From a bacterium (GTDB taxonomy: Bacteria > Babelota > Babeliae > Babelales > Vermiphilaceae), in the NCBI GenBank assembly GCA_021818945.1, contig JAKASV010000001.1, positions 36,221-100,220 of the forward strand: a stretch of 64,000 bases of DNA, in the 5' to 3' direction. Of this stretch, positions 1 through 9,917 are shown piece after piece (the first letter of the stretch is position 1; the number at the start of each line of letters is the position of its first letter). Both the position numbers and the translations under genes were made by a program. The notes under the pieces are model-generated. The model worked only from the letters and a program-made list of their open reading frames with translations, was not told the origin of the DNA and did no database searches.

Positions 1-2394
1 ATAGGGTTAATTTCGTCATTATCGACTTATGCAATGGTTAATGACCTTGGCTTTATCGAAACTGGTTACTGTCCGATTGTTAATAAAAAGATTCAGGATA
101 AAGTTGAATTCTTAGATGCCTTTGATGAGGCTCATTGTTATATAGCTCAGGCTGATGCAGTTGATCCAAAATCGGGCAAGCTTATTAATGATAAAGTACT
201 TGTTCGGCATCAAGGTAACTATGTCTTTGTAGAGGCAGAAAAAGTCAATTATGTTGATTTATCTCCAAAACAATTGGTTTCAGTGTCTTCTGCTTTGATT
301 CCATTCTTGGAACATGATGACGCAGTTCGTGCCTTGATGGGTGCAAACATGCAACGTCAGGCGGTTCCGATCATCCAGCCTCAAGCGCCACGAGTTGCGA
401 CTGGCATGGAAGGATTTATTGTAAAAGCTTCCGGCTCTATTTTGATAGCCCGTCGATCTGGTGTGGTTGAATACGTATCCGCTGAAAAAATTGTTGTCCG
501 AGCTGATCAAGATCAATTTAAAGATGTTGATGATTGGATTGCTCGCGGTATCGATGTCTATAATTTGCGTAAGTTCCAAGGTTCTAGTTATAGCACGTGG
601 ATTCATCAGTCGCCAATAGTCAATGTTGGTGATCGTGTTCAAAAAGGTGATAACCTTACCAATGGGTCTGCTATAGTAAATGGGGAATTGGCCTTGGGGT
701 CTAATTTGCTTGTCGCATTTATGCCATGGCATGGATACAACTTTGAGGATGCAATAGTATTAAATAAACGTTTAGTTGCTGAGGATGTATTAACCTCTGT
801 TCATATAGATGAATATGTTGTAGATGCGCGCGAGACTAAGCTTGGTCCTGAAGAAATTACAAAAGATATTCCTAATGTAAGCGCTACTATGCTGGAAAGT
901 CTCGATGAAGATGGTATCGTACGTATTGGCACACGTGTAAAGCCGGGCGATATTCTTGTTGGCAAAGTTACGCTCAAGGGTGATATTCAGTATTCCCCTG
1001 AAGAAAAATTGCTTCGTGCAATCTTTGGAGAAAAATCACGCGAGGTGCGCGATACATCTTTGCGAGTTCCACCTGGAGCAGAAGGTACCGTTATCGAGGT
1101 AAAAGTTTTTTCGCGTAGTGGTATACGAAAAGACAAGCGATATCGTGAAGAAATTAACAAGCAAATAAATAAACTTGAAGCTGAGTTTAATGCTCGCATC
1201 TCATTTTTAGAAAAGATGCTTATTGATCAGATTATTGATAAGCTATCAGGCCAATATGCTGGAACAGGTGTTGTCAAGTCCTTACTCAAAAAAGATCTGT
1301 TTGATGCAGAAGCTCTTAGAGCCAAGACATTGGTTGAATTGTTTGTTATAAAAGCTAAAGAAAAAGAGATTAATCATTTTATTGCTCAACTTAAAGAGGC
1401 TTTTGATAAACAAGTTATGGCTCTTAATGGCTTAAAGCAAGAATGTATTAATAAACTTAAAAAACGTGATACATTGCCATCGGGTGTTATCAAAGTTGTC
1501 AAAGTATACATCTCGATGAAACGACCTATTTCAGTTGGTGACAAAATTGCAGGTCGCCATGGAAACAAGGGTGTAGTTTCAACAATTGTGCCGCGCGAAG
1601 ATATGCCGTATCTTGACGATGGTACATCAGTTGACATTGTGCTCAATCCTTTGGGTGTTCCATCTCGAATGAACGTTGGTCAGATTTTGGAAACATCATT
1701 GGGTCTTGCTGGTTGGAAAATCGGCAAGGAAATGGCTGAAAAAATTAAAGATCAAAGTCTCAAGTTTGTCAGAAAAGAGCTTGAAAACTATGTTGGTGCT
1801 GATTTAGTTACATCTATTGAGTCTGCCATGGGGGAAGAGGGCTTGATTGAATTTGCACAAAAGATAGCCCGCACTGGTATGTTCTATGAAACGCCTGTGT
1901 TTGATGGCGCTCAGTGGGAAACTGATATCAAGCCGTTATTACGAAAGCTTAATTTGCCAGAAACAGGTACATTTAAGCTGCGAGATGGCCGAACAGGTCT
2001 ATATTTTGATCAGCCCGTTACTGTTGGCTCCATTTACATGATGAAATTAAACCATATGGTTGATGATAAACTGCATGCCCGTTCTGTTGGTCCTTACTCG
2101 CTGGTTACGCAGCAACCACTTGGTGGTAAAGCTCAACTTGGTGGGCAGCGTTTGGGCGAAATGGAAGTGTGGGCATTGGAAGCACATGGGGCAGCCTATA
2201 CTTTGCAGGAGATGTTGACTTACAAATCGGATGATGTTGCAGGTCGACATAAAGTCTATGAAGCGATTGTTCGTGGTGAAGAAGTTCCTGAGCCTGGAGT
2301 GCCAGAGTCCTTTAACGTCTTGATTAAAGAATTACAAAGCTTAGGCATACAGGTTGATTTACTCAAGACTGGCAAGGAGAAAATCAGTGAATAG
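1..2394 (+). CDS. rpoB: RNA polymerase subunit beta, C-terminal part (5' end outside window)
   Basis: The reading frame is open from base 1, so this is the C-terminal part of the beta subunit of RNA polymerase, which forms the catalytic cleft with beta'. The first residues read GLISSLSTYA and then VNDLGFIET, a stretch internal to RpoB, so the methionine at base 34 is not a start. Family landmarks in order are GDNLTNGSAIVNGELALGSN, the MPWHGYNFEDAI block, KVTLKGD, the catalytic-region GDKIAGRHGNKGVVS, and the C-terminal MVDDKLHARSVGPYSLVTQQ with GGKAQLGGQRLGEMEVWALE, which contacts beta'. It ends in TAG and overlaps the next gene by 8 bases, typical of the rpoBC operon. Identification is secure; only the N-terminal part is missing. 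Confidence 0.99.
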   Translation: MGLISSLSTYAMVNDLGFIETGYCPIVNKKIQDKVEFLDAFDEAHCYIAQADAVDPKSGKLINDKVLVRHQGNYVFVEAEKVNYVDLSPKQLVSVSSALIPFLEHDDAVRALMGANMQRQAVPIIQPQAPRVATGMEGFIVKASGSILIARRSGVVEYVSAEKIVVRADQDQFKDVDDWIARGIDVYNLRKFQGSSYSTWIHQSPIVNVGDRVQKGDNLTNGSAIVNGELALGSNLLVAFMPWHGYNFEDAIVLNKRLVAEDVLTSVHIDEYVVDARETKLGPEEITKDIPNVSATMLESLDEDGIVRIGTRVKPGDILVGKVTLKGDIQYSPEEKLLRAIFGEKSREVRDTSLRVPPGAEGTVIEVKVFSRSGIRKDKRYREEINKQINKLEAEFNARISFLEKMLIDQIIDKLSGQYAGTGVVKSLLKKDLFDAEALRAKTLVELFVIKAKEKEINHFIAQLKEAFDKQVMALNGLKQECINKLKKRDTLPSGVIKVVKVYISMKRPISVGDKIAGRHGNKGVVSTIVPREDMPYLDDGTSVDIVLNPLGVPSRMNVGQILETSLGLAGWKIGKEMAEKIKDQSLKFVRKELENYVGADLVTSIESAMGEEGLIEFAQKIARTGMFYETPVFDGAQWETDIKPLLRKLNLPETGTFKLRDGRTGLYFDQPVTVGSIYMMKLNHMVDDKLHARSVGPYSLVTQQPLGGKAQLGGQRLGEMEVWALEAHGAAYTLQEMLTYKSDDVAGRHKVYEAIVRGEEVPEPGVPESFNVLIKELQSLGIQVDLLKTGKEKISE

Positions 2395-5300
2395 CAGAGG
2401 AATGCTCGAACGGTTTAAGGAATATGTCAGTATTTCTCAGTTTAATGCAATGCGCATTGGGCTAGCTTCTCCTGACAAAATAAGGAATCTTTCCTATGGA
2501 GAGGTCAAAAAAACTGAGACAATAAACTATAGAACTTTAAAACCTGAGCGTGATGGATTGTTATGTGCTCGTATTTTTGGACCTGTAAAAGACTGGGAAT
2601 GCAATTGCGGTAAGTATAAGCGCATGAAGCATCGTGGTATTACATGCGAAAAATGCGGAGTTGAAGTTATTCAAGCGCGTGTTCGACGTGAGCGTATGGG
2701 GCACATTAATCTTGTTGCTCCTGTCTGCCATATTTGGTATCTCAAAGGGATTCCAAGTTATTTGGGCCTGATTATGGATATGCCGGTCAAAGATCTTGAG
2801 CGAGTCATTTATTATGATGCCTATATCGTGATTCATCAAGGCCGTTCGCCGTATCCACGCAAAACATTGCTCAGTGGTGTTGAATATGAGAAGTATCTTG
2901 ATTCAAATCCTGCTGATATGGAATTTAAGGCCGATACTGGTGCTGAGGCTATCAAAGTATTGCTTGCTTTAATAGATTTAAAAGCAGAAATTGAAGTTTT
3001 AGAGGATGAATATCGACGCACAGCTTCGGTTGCTGCGCGACTCAAAATCATGCGAAGAATCCGTGTTTTTTCTGGTTTACTTCATGCTAATTTACGTCCT
3101 GAATGGATGGTAATTGAAGTATTGCCAGTATTACCACCTGATTTACGTCCATTGGTGCCTTTGGAAGGTGGACGATTTGCAAGTTCCGATTTGAATGAGT
3201 TATACCGTCGTGTCTTAAATAGAAATATTCGCTTGCAGCGGTTGTTCGAAATTGAAGCGCCTGCTGTTATTATCAAGAATGAAAAGCGTATGTTGCAAGA
3301 ATCTGTGGATGCGCTTATTGATAATGGTCGTCGCGGGCAGCCTGTTCGCGGTACCAATCGTCGCCCTCTCAAATCATTAAGTGAGATGTTGCGTGGTAAG
3401 CAGGGACGGTTTAGACAAAACTTGCTTGGTCGTCGTGTTGACTATTCTGCTCGTTCTGTGATTGTAGTAGATCCAGAATTGCGGATGGATCAATGTGGAA
3501 TCCCTAAGATCATGGCATTAGAGTTATTCAAGCCTTATGTTTTTGCTGGGTTGATTGAGCGTGAAATTGCTCCAAATCTTCGTATTGCAAAAAAAATGGT
3601 TGAAGAGCTAGATCCTGAAATTTGGGGTGTGTTAGAAGCTGTTGTCCATGGCCATCCCGTTTTATTAAATCGTGCTCCAACGTTGCATCGTCTGGGTATT
3701 CAAGCTTTCTTTCCTACTTTGGTAGATGGAAAAGCTATTAAAATTCATCCTCTCGTTTGCGCTGCATTTAACGCAGACTTTGATGGCGACCAGATGGCTG
3801 TGCATTTACCGTTGAGTAGAATGGCACAAGAAGAAGCAAAACGATTAATCCTTTCTATTAACAACGTATTGTCGCCTGCAAATGGTAAGCCAATTTGTGT
3901 CCCGTCTCAGGATATGGTTCTTGGCTTGCATTATCTGACAAAAGTTCGTTCAGGTGTACGCGGTGAGGGCATTACCTTCTCTGATGTTCATGAGGTTGTG
4001 TATGCTTTCCAGCATGGTAGCATAGAATTACACGCAAAGATCAATCTACGCTTTGATGATACAACTGTACAAACTACAGTAGGGCGTGTTTTACTATACG
4101 AAGCTTTGCCAGCAGGATCTGAATTTTATTGGGTCAACAAGATTATGAAAAAAGCTGATTTGGCCAAGCTTGTTGAAAAAGTATATTATCGATTTGGATC
4201 TGATAGTGCCGTCCAATGTTTAGATAGAGTCAAAAAGATGGGTTTTTATTATGCAACAATTGGCGGACTCTCGTTTTCTGTTGATGACCTATTGATTCCT
4301 GCAACTAAGTCTTCAATGATTGAAAAGGCAGATAAAGAAGTTTCCAAAGTAGAAAAACAATACCTCGATGGCGTCATTACCAATGGTGAACGTTATAACA
4401 AAATTTTGAGCATTTGGTGGAACACGAGTAACGAAGTAGCTAAGGCTATGTATAGTGATCTTGAGTCTCAAGATAAAAAGTCCTCTTTGAATGAAGACCA
4501 TAGTGATCGTCCATTTAACCCGGTATTTATGATTCTTGAATCTGGCGCACGTGGTAGTAAGGAACAGATTAGACAGCTTTCTGGTATGCGAGGTCTTATG
4601 TTAAAGCCTACTGGCGAAGTTGTGGAAACACCTGTAAAGAATAACTTTAAGGATGGGCTTACCGTGTTTGAATATTTCGTTTCTACTCACGGTGCTCGAA
4701 AAGGTCAGGCAGATACTGCATTAAAAACTGCAAACTCTGGGTATTTGACGCGTCGTTTAGTCGATGTTGCTCAAGATGTGGTGATTTCAATGCATGACTG
4801 CCATACGCTTGGATACATTACTATTGAAGCACTTAAGGATTCTGGTGACGTACTATCTCCATTAGCAAACCGTGTTTTTGGTCGAGTTGTTGCTGCAGAT
4901 ATTAAAGATTCTGTAACTGGTGAAGTTTTGTTTAAACCTGGGCATATTATTACACGACAAGATGTTGAAAAACTTGAAGAGTCTGCTGTTGATAGTATAC
5001 GGGTTCGCTCTGTATTATCTTGTCATGCAAAGCGCGGTGTATGTGCTCAATGTTATGGATACGACCTATCTAAAGGTAATCTTGTTGATGTTGGTACTGC
5101 CGTAGGTATTATTGCTGCTCAATCGATTGGTGAACCTGGTACACAGCTTACCATGAAAACCTTCCATATCGGTGGTACTGCAAGCGGTCTTGCTAGTCAG
5201 CCATATTTTACTGCTAAAAGTGATGGTGTTGTCTCTTGGCGTGCCATTAGAACACTAAAAAACCGTCATGGTCAAGCAATTGTGGTTAGTCGTAAAGGAC

Positions 5301-6496
5301 GATTACTCATATTCTCTAAAGATGAGCGGGAATTACAAAGTCATGATCTAGAGTACGGTTCTATTATCTATGTAGATGATGGGCAAGAAGTAAAAGCAGG
5401 AACTAAGCTCGTTGAGTGGGATCCAGATAACCGGGTATTATGTACGGAAAAATCTGGTATGATCTCCTATATAGATTTGGTTGAAAATGTTACTGTACAA
5501 GAAAGATTTGACGAAACATCTGGTAAATCCAGTTACATTGTTCTTGAGCATAAAGGTGATAAATATCAACCTGCAATAGCTATTTTGGATAAAGATGGTA
5601 ATGAAATAGCATTATATCATTTGCCTGCAGGATCATATCTGATCGCTCAATCAAGACAACAAGTAGAGATCGGTGATATTTTGGTCAAAACTCCTCGTGA
5701 ATTATATAGAACGCGTGATATAACCGGTGGTCTACCTCGCATTGCAGAATTGTTTGAAGCTCGTATACCCAAAGACCCAGCTATTGTATCTGACATTGAT
5801 GGTGAAGTTGTGTTTGGGGGTATCCATAGAGGATTACGTAAAATAAGTGTTGTTTCAGCCGCTGATTCATTTGATTATTTTGTAGCCCCAGGTAAACAGC
5901 TCAATGTTGCTAATGGTGACAAAGTTAACCCGGGTGATCAGATTACCGTCGGAACACCTGTTTTGCATGATTTATTACGTATCCTTGGTCCTGATGTTGT
6001 GCAACGTTATTTGGTTGATCAAATTCAAGAAATTTATCGACTTCAAGGCATTGATATCAATGATCGTCATATAGAGCTTATCGCCAGGCAGATGATGCGA
6101 AAAGTTCGTGTAGTTGATTCAGGTGATACTGATTTCCTTATTGGAGATCGAGTAGATCGTATACATTTCAAGACCGTAAATGAGTTGATGCAAGCTGAAC
6201 GTAAACGAGTTGCAATTGCAAAACCAGTTTTAATGGGTATTACACAGGCATCCCTTGGAACTGAAAGTTTTATCTCTGCCGCTTCATTCCAAGAAACAAC
6301 ACGAATATTAAGTGAGGCTGCAGTTTCAGGACAGGTTGATCATTTGTATGGATTGAAAGAAAACGTGATTGTGGGTAAATTAATTCCAACAGGAACAGGT
6401 ATTCAATCGTATCGACAAAAATACTTAGGCGATGGATTAACTGATTTAGAACGGCAAGCGCAACAAGAAGAAGCAAAAACTATTAACATTGGTTAA
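2387..6496 (+). CDS. rpoC: RNA polymerase subunit beta'
   Basis: Largest RNA polymerase subunit, about 1369 residues, close to the usual length. Visible landmarks: N-terminal zinc ribbon CNCGKYKRMKHRG followed by CEKCG, the LGRRVDYSARSVI switch region, the NADFDGDQMAVH motif whose aspartates hold the catalytic Mg2+, the bridge/trigger region around GARGSKEQIRQLSGMRG, the second zinc site CHAKRGVCAQC, and GEPGTQLTMKTFHIGG. I chose the GTG start because AGGAGA lies six bases upstream and it overlaps the rpoB stop, giving translational coupling. The ATG 15 bases downstream has its SD-like bases too close, and the TTG further upstream has no support. Both cysteine clusters are intact. Confidence 0.98.
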   Translation: MNSRGMLERFKEYVSISQFNAMRIGLASPDKIRNLSYGEVKKTETINYRTLKPERDGLLCARIFGPVKDWECNCGKYKRMKHRGITCEKCGVEVIQARVRRERMGHINLVAPVCHIWYLKGIPSYLGLIMDMPVKDLERVIYYDAYIVIHQGRSPYPRKTLLSGVEYEKYLDSNPADMEFKADTGAEAIKVLLALIDLKAEIEVLEDEYRRTASVAARLKIMRRIRVFSGLLHANLRPEWMVIEVLPVLPPDLRPLVPLEGGRFASSDLNELYRRVLNRNIRLQRLFEIEAPAVIIKNEKRMLQESVDALIDNGRRGQPVRGTNRRPLKSLSEMLRGKQGRFRQNLLGRRVDYSARSVIVVDPELRMDQCGIPKIMALELFKPYVFAGLIEREIAPNLRIAKKMVEELDPEIWGVLEAVVHGHPVLLNRAPTLHRLGIQAFFPTLVDGKAIKIHPLVCAAFNADFDGDQMAVHLPLSRMAQEEAKRLILSINNVLSPANGKPICVPSQDMVLGLHYLTKVRSGVRGEGITFSDVHEVVYAFQHGSIELHAKINLRFDDTTVQTTVGRVLLYEALPAGSEFYWVNKIMKKADLAKLVEKVYYRFGSDSAVQCLDRVKKMGFYYATIGGLSFSVDDLLIPATKSSMIEKADKEVSKVEKQYLDGVITNGERYNKILSIWWNTSNEVAKAMYSDLESQDKKSSLNEDHSDRPFNPVFMILESGARGSKEQIRQLSGMRGLMLKPTGEVVETPVKNNFKDGLTVFEYFVSTHGARKGQADTALKTANSGYLTRRLVDVAQDVVISMHDCHTLGYITIEALKDSGDVLSPLANRVFGRVVAADIKDSVTGEVLFKPGHIITRQDVEKLEESAVDSIRVRSVLSCHAKRGVCAQCYGYDLSKGNLVDVGTAVGIIAAQSIGEPGTQLTMKTFHIGGTASGLASQPYFTAKSDGVVSWRAIRTLKNRHGQAIVVSRKGRLLIFSKDERELQSHDLEYGSIIYVDDGQEVKAGTKLVEWDPDNRVLCTEKSGMISYIDLVENVTVQERFDETSGKSSYIVLEHKGDKYQPAIAILDKDGNEIALYHLPAGSYLIAQSRQQVEIGDILVKTPRELYRTRDITGGLPRIAELFEARIPKDPAIVSDIDGEVVFGGIHRGLRKISVVSAADSFDYFVAPGKQLNVANGDKVNPGDQITVGTPVLHDLLRILGPDVVQRYLVDQIQEIYRLQGIDINDRHIELIARQMMRKVRVVDSGDTDFLIGDRVDRIHFKTVNELMQAERKRVAIAKPVLMGITQASLGTESFISAASFQETTRILSEAAVSGQVDHLYGLKENVIVGKLIPTGTGIQSYRQKYLGDGLTDLERQAQQEEAKTINIG

Positions 6497-6523
6497 ATTT
6501 GATATACTAGTAAATAAATGGAT

Positions 6524-6598
6524 AGGCGCGTAGCTCAGTGGTAGAGCACTGCTTTGACGTAGCAGGGGTCAGCGGTTCAAGCCCGCTCGCGCCTACCA
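6524..6598 (+). tRNA. tRNA-Val (anticodon GAC)
   Basis: A complete 75-nt cloverleaf can be drawn by eye. The acceptor AGGCGCG pairs with CGCGCCT, the D-stem GCTC with GAGC, the anticodon stem CTGCT with AGCAG around the loop TTGACGT, and the T-stem AGCGG with CCGCT around TTCAAGC. Discriminator A and a genomically encoded CCA follow. The anticodon GAC reads GUC and GUU valine codons. It lies between rpoC and rpsO. A TATACT hexamer about 15 bases upstream could be the -10 of its promoter, but no good -35 is visible. Confidence 0.95.
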
Positions 6599-6654
6599 AG
6601 TCAAGTTGAATGTAGGTATGCCTAACGTTAGGTGAGATTATTACGGGGACTTAT

Positions 6655-6924
6655 ATGGCAGTAAGTAAAGAAAAAAAAGAAACTTTAGTTCGTGAATTTG
6701 CAAAAAGTCAAGGTGATACTGGCTCAGTCGAAGTGCAGATAGCTTTGCTAACTGAAGATATTCGTGCATTGACTGAACATTTTAAAGTCAATCAAAAAGA
6801 TTTTTCATCCAAGCGTGGATTGCTTATAAAAGTTTCGCGCCGCAGGCGTTTTTTGCAGTATCTAGAAAAACATGATTCTGCAAAATATCAAGAAGTTATT
6901 AAGCGCTTGGGGCTAAAAAAGTAA
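6655..6924 (+). CDS. rpsO: 30S ribosomal protein S15
   Basis: Exactly 89 residues, the usual bacterial length. S15 is a primary binder of 16S rRNA helices 20-22 and forms bridge B4 with the large subunit. Diagnostic stretches are GDTGSVEVQIALLTEDI, LTEHFKVNQKDFSSKRGL and RRRRFLQYL. ATG follows a GGGGA Shine-Dalgarno-like run. It precedes pnp, the conserved rpsO-pnp order; in E. coli S15 represses its own mRNA through a leader pseudoknot, but I cannot show such a structure in the short leader here. Confidence 0.98.
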   Translation: MAVSKEKKETLVREFAKSQGDTGSVEVQIALLTEDIRALTEHFKVNQKDFSSKRGLLIKVSRRRRFLQYLEKHDSAKYQEVIKRLGLKK

Positions 6925-6962
6925 ATGTATTTTAACGATTATGATAGAAGGTGATCAATCGT

Positions 6963-9050
6963 ATGGTAAGAAAGTTCCAAGCTCCGGATTTTGATTATGA
7001 AGTAGAAATAGGTTTTGTTGCTGACCAAGCAAACGGTGCTGTATGGTTTAAGCATGGCGGAACTGTTGTGTTGGCAACTGCAGTTTCTGAACCAACAAAA
7101 GAATTTCCTGGCTTTTTACCATTAACGGTTGAATATCGCGAGCAATTTTCAGCTGCGGGTAAAATACCGGGTGGCTATTATAAGCGTGAGGGTAAGCCAA
7201 CCGACAAAGAAGTCCTCACTGGTCGACTTATTGATCGATCTATTCGTCCATTGTTCCCATCCAACTTTTTTCAACAGGTGCAAATCGTCAATACGGTATA
7301 TTCAGTTGATAAAGAGCACGTCCCAGGAACAATAGCTTTGATAGCAGCATCCTTGGCTCTTACTATTTCTGACATTCCTTTTTTGGAGCCTATTGGGGCT
7401 GTTGAAGTAAGTCGCATTGATGGCAAATGGATCGTTAATCCTATATATGCAGATAGCTTAAGAGCTGATGCGAAATTAATTATTGCGGGAACAATAGATG
7501 GTATTTGCATGGTTGAAGGTTCTGCGACTGGTATGTCAGAGCGTGAATTTGTTGATGTAATGTTTATGGCACATGAATACATAAAAAAGATTGTGGCATG
7601 GCAACACCAGATTCAAAAGGAAGTTGGAAAACCTAAAACTGATCCTGAAAAAGATTTTGATTTTGATTGGGCGTTGTGGAAACAACGTGTCGATTCTTTA
7701 TTGACCAGTGATTCACTTAAAAGTTTTTTTATTTCAGATAAAGTTGAACGTAATGAGCGTATTGCCCAGGTGCGCGAGAGCTTGTTAAAACAATTTGAAC
7801 AAGAAATCACGCAAGCGGGTATTTCCCAGAACATTATTGATTATGTGTTCGATACGCAACTGCGCGAAAACATTGTTAACATGATTTTTGAGCTTAATAA
7901 GCGTATTGATGGCCGCGATTTTGTGACGGTTCGTCCCATTTCGGTAAGTGTAGGGTTGTTACCATTTACTCATGGCTCTGCATTATTTACTCGTGGGAGA
8001 ACCCAAGCTTTGGTGAGTGCTACCTTAGGTAGTGGACAGGATGAACAGCGTATTGAAGAGTTGATGCAGGACGGTGAATTTTCTGGGAACTTTATGCTCC
8101 ACTATAACTTTCTACCATTTTCTACTGGTGAAGCTCGTCCAATGCGTGGCCCCGGCCGTCGAGAAATAGGACATGGATATTTAGCTGCTTCGGCTATTAG
8201 AAATGTATTGCCTTCAAAAGAAACTTTTCCTTATACCATTCGCGTAGTTTCAGATATTTTAGAGTCTGATGGTTCGACATCGATGGCTACTACATGCGGT
8301 GCAACTATGGCGTTGATGCAAGGTGGTGTTCCTATCAAGGATATGGTCAGTGGGATTGCTATGGGATTGCTCATGGATCAGAAGGGTAATTTTAAAGTAT
8401 TATCTGATATTAGCGGTTTTGAAGATGCTTTTGGATTGATGGACTTTAAGGTTGCCGGTACGCAAGATGGAATTACAGCAATTCAGATGGATATCAAATA
8501 TAAAGGCGGACTTACCCGAGCAATCTTTGATACGGCTCTTGACCAGGCACGTGCAGGAAGAATGCATATCTTGGGAGAAATGCGCAAGGTGATGAGTGTT
8601 CCTAATCCAACTTTATCTGACTTGGTTCCTAAAGTTTCCACCATTAAGATTGATACGGATAAAATTGGTGCAATTATTGGTACTGGCGGGAAAACTATTC
8701 GTGAAATAAGTGAAAAGACAAAAACTGAAATTAGTATCGAACCTGATGGTCTTGTAAAAATTTATGGTGCTCCCGGGGCTGATATTGATATGGCTGCTAA
8801 TTGGATCAATACTTTGGCAGGCAAAATTGATAAAGGAACGCGGTATCAAGGCAAGATCCGTCGGTTTGCTGATTTTGGTATATTTGTTGAATTGGTTCCT
8901 GGTCAAGATGGATTAGTTCATGTTTCTAATGTGCCAAAGCAGTACCAAAGAAACTTTAATACACATTACAAACTTGATGATATGGTAACTGTTGAAGTTG
9001 TCGAGTATGATTCAGTTACAGGTAAAATTCGTTTAAGACTTATCGAGTAA
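6963..9050 (+). CDS. pnp: Polyribonucleotide nucleotidyltransferase (PNPase)
   Basis: 3'-5' phosphorolytic exoribonuclease, about 695 residues, normally a trimer and degradosome component. The first RNase PH domain contains FPLTVEYREQFSAAGKIPGG and RLIDRSIRPLFP. The second contains LLPFTHGSALFTRGRTQAL, the catalytic-region MRGPGRREIGHG and SDILESDGSTSMATTCG. A KH domain with IIGTGGKTI and a C-terminal S1 domain (GKIRRFADFGIFVELVPG) follow. I favour the ATG because AAGGTGA lies eight bases before it; an in-frame GTG at 6951 would add four residues that resemble the E. coli N-terminus and cannot be excluded. It sits 26-38 bases after rpsO and runs straight into rph. Confidence 0.98.
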   Translation: MVRKFQAPDFDYEVEIGFVADQANGAVWFKHGGTVVLATAVSEPTKEFPGFLPLTVEYREQFSAAGKIPGGYYKREGKPTDKEVLTGRLIDRSIRPLFPSNFFQQVQIVNTVYSVDKEHVPGTIALIAASLALTISDIPFLEPIGAVEVSRIDGKWIVNPIYADSLRADAKLIIAGTIDGICMVEGSATGMSEREFVDVMFMAHEYIKKIVAWQHQIQKEVGKPKTDPEKDFDFDWALWKQRVDSLLTSDSLKSFFISDKVERNERIAQVRESLLKQFEQEITQAGISQNIIDYVFDTQLRENIVNMIFELNKRIDGRDFVTVRPISVSVGLLPFTHGSALFTRGRTQALVSATLGSGQDEQRIEELMQDGEFSGNFMLHYNFLPFSTGEARPMRGPGRREIGHGYLAASAIRNVLPSKETFPYTIRVVSDILESDGSTSMATTCGATMALMQGGVPIKDMVSGIAMGLLMDQKGNFKVLSDISGFEDAFGLMDFKVAGTQDGITAIQMDIKYKGGLTRAIFDTALDQARAGRMHILGEMRKVMSVPNPTLSDLVPKVSTIKIDTDKIGAIIGTGGKTIREISEKTKTEISIEPDGLVKIYGAPGADIDMAANWINTLAGKIDKGTRYQGKIRRFADFGIFVELVPGQDGLVHVSNVPKQYQRNFNTHYKLDDMVTVEVVEYDSVTGKIRLRLIE

Positions 9051-9062
9051 TTGTTAAGTATC

Positions 9063-9911
9063 ATGAATGTCCCATCAAAAAAAATTGGCAATCAAGGCCG
9101 GGCTCATGGTCGGTCGGTTGATCAGATCCGTCCGATTCGTGTAACGTATGATGCATTTGGATATGCATCTGGAACAGTGCTTTTTGAAATAGGTGATACA
9201 AAGGTTTTGTGTGCTGTTAGTTTAAATGTAGGTGTTCCTCCGTTTCTAAAAGGTTTAAGAACCGGATGGTTGACGGCAGAATATGCAATGCTGCCGACGT
9301 CAACTGTTCAGCGTACCCAGCGTGAGGCGATAACCCAAAAACGTAGTGGCCGCGGCACAGAAATTTCACGTCTTATTGGCCGTGCATTACGAGCTGTAAT
9401 GAATCTGGATGTTTTAGGTGAACGTACTATTACCATTGATTGTGATGTTCTACAGGCTGATGGTGGAACACGTACTGCAGCTATCTCGGGTGCTTATCTT
9501 GCTTTACGATTAGCAGAACAACGTTGGATTGCCGATACTATCATCACTAGACCCTGTATTATAGGTGATGTGGCGGCGATTTCGGTTGGTATGGTTGATG
9601 GTATAGCGATGGTTGACCTTGATTGCGCTGAAGATAATAAAGCAGAAGTTGATTTTAACTTTATGCTTACCTCATCCGGTGATATTATTGAAATTCAAGG
9701 TTCTGTTGAACACACGCATGCGATTTCATGGGATAATTTTGAGGCCATGCGTTACTTGGCTATTAATGGTGTCAAGACCCTTTTTGGATCGTTACCGCAG
9801 GCTCCTTGTGTAAAACAAGAACAACCTAATGAACTGCGACCACATAAATCAGTGTCACAAACAGAACGTGTACCGTTATTTTGTTTAAAAAATCGACTCG
9901 ACAAAGTCTAA
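9063..9911 (+). CDS. rph: Ribonuclease PH
   Basis: Phosphorolytic 3'-exonuclease that trims tRNA 3' ends. The N-terminus GRSVDQIRPIRV, the WLTAEYAMLPTST motif, the basic phosphate site RSGRGTEISRLIGRALRAV, the DVLQADGGTRTAAISG motif and the substrate-loop region SVGMVDGIAMVDLDCAEDN are all present. The domain ends near residue 240, and a tail of roughly 40 hydrophilic residues follows (total 282 against about 240 for most family members). The ATG lies 13 bases after the pnp stop without a clear SD, which suggests coupling to pnp translation. Confidence 0.96.
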   Translation: MNVPSKKIGNQGRAHGRSVDQIRPIRVTYDAFGYASGTVLFEIGDTKVLCAVSLNVGVPPFLKGLRTGWLTAEYAMLPTSTVQRTQREAITQKRSGRGTEISRLIGRALRAVMNLDVLGERTITIDCDVLQADGGTRTAAISGAYLALRLAEQRWIADTIITRPCIIGDVAAISVGMVDGIAMVDLDCAEDNKAEVDFNFMLTSSGDIIEIQGSVEHTHAISWDNFEAMRYLAINGVKTLFGSLPQAPCVKQEQPNELRPHKSVSQTERVPLFCLKNRLDKV

Positions 9912-9917
9912 TATTCT

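Noticed and set aside
34..60. A methionine codon at 34 as the start of rpoB
   Set aside because: The frame is open from base 1 and encodes internal RpoB residues upstream of it, so the gene begins before the window.
2354..2386. TTG at 2354 as the start of rpoC
   Set aside because: It lies deep in rpoB without a ribosome-binding site; the GTG at 2387 has AGGAGA at six bases.
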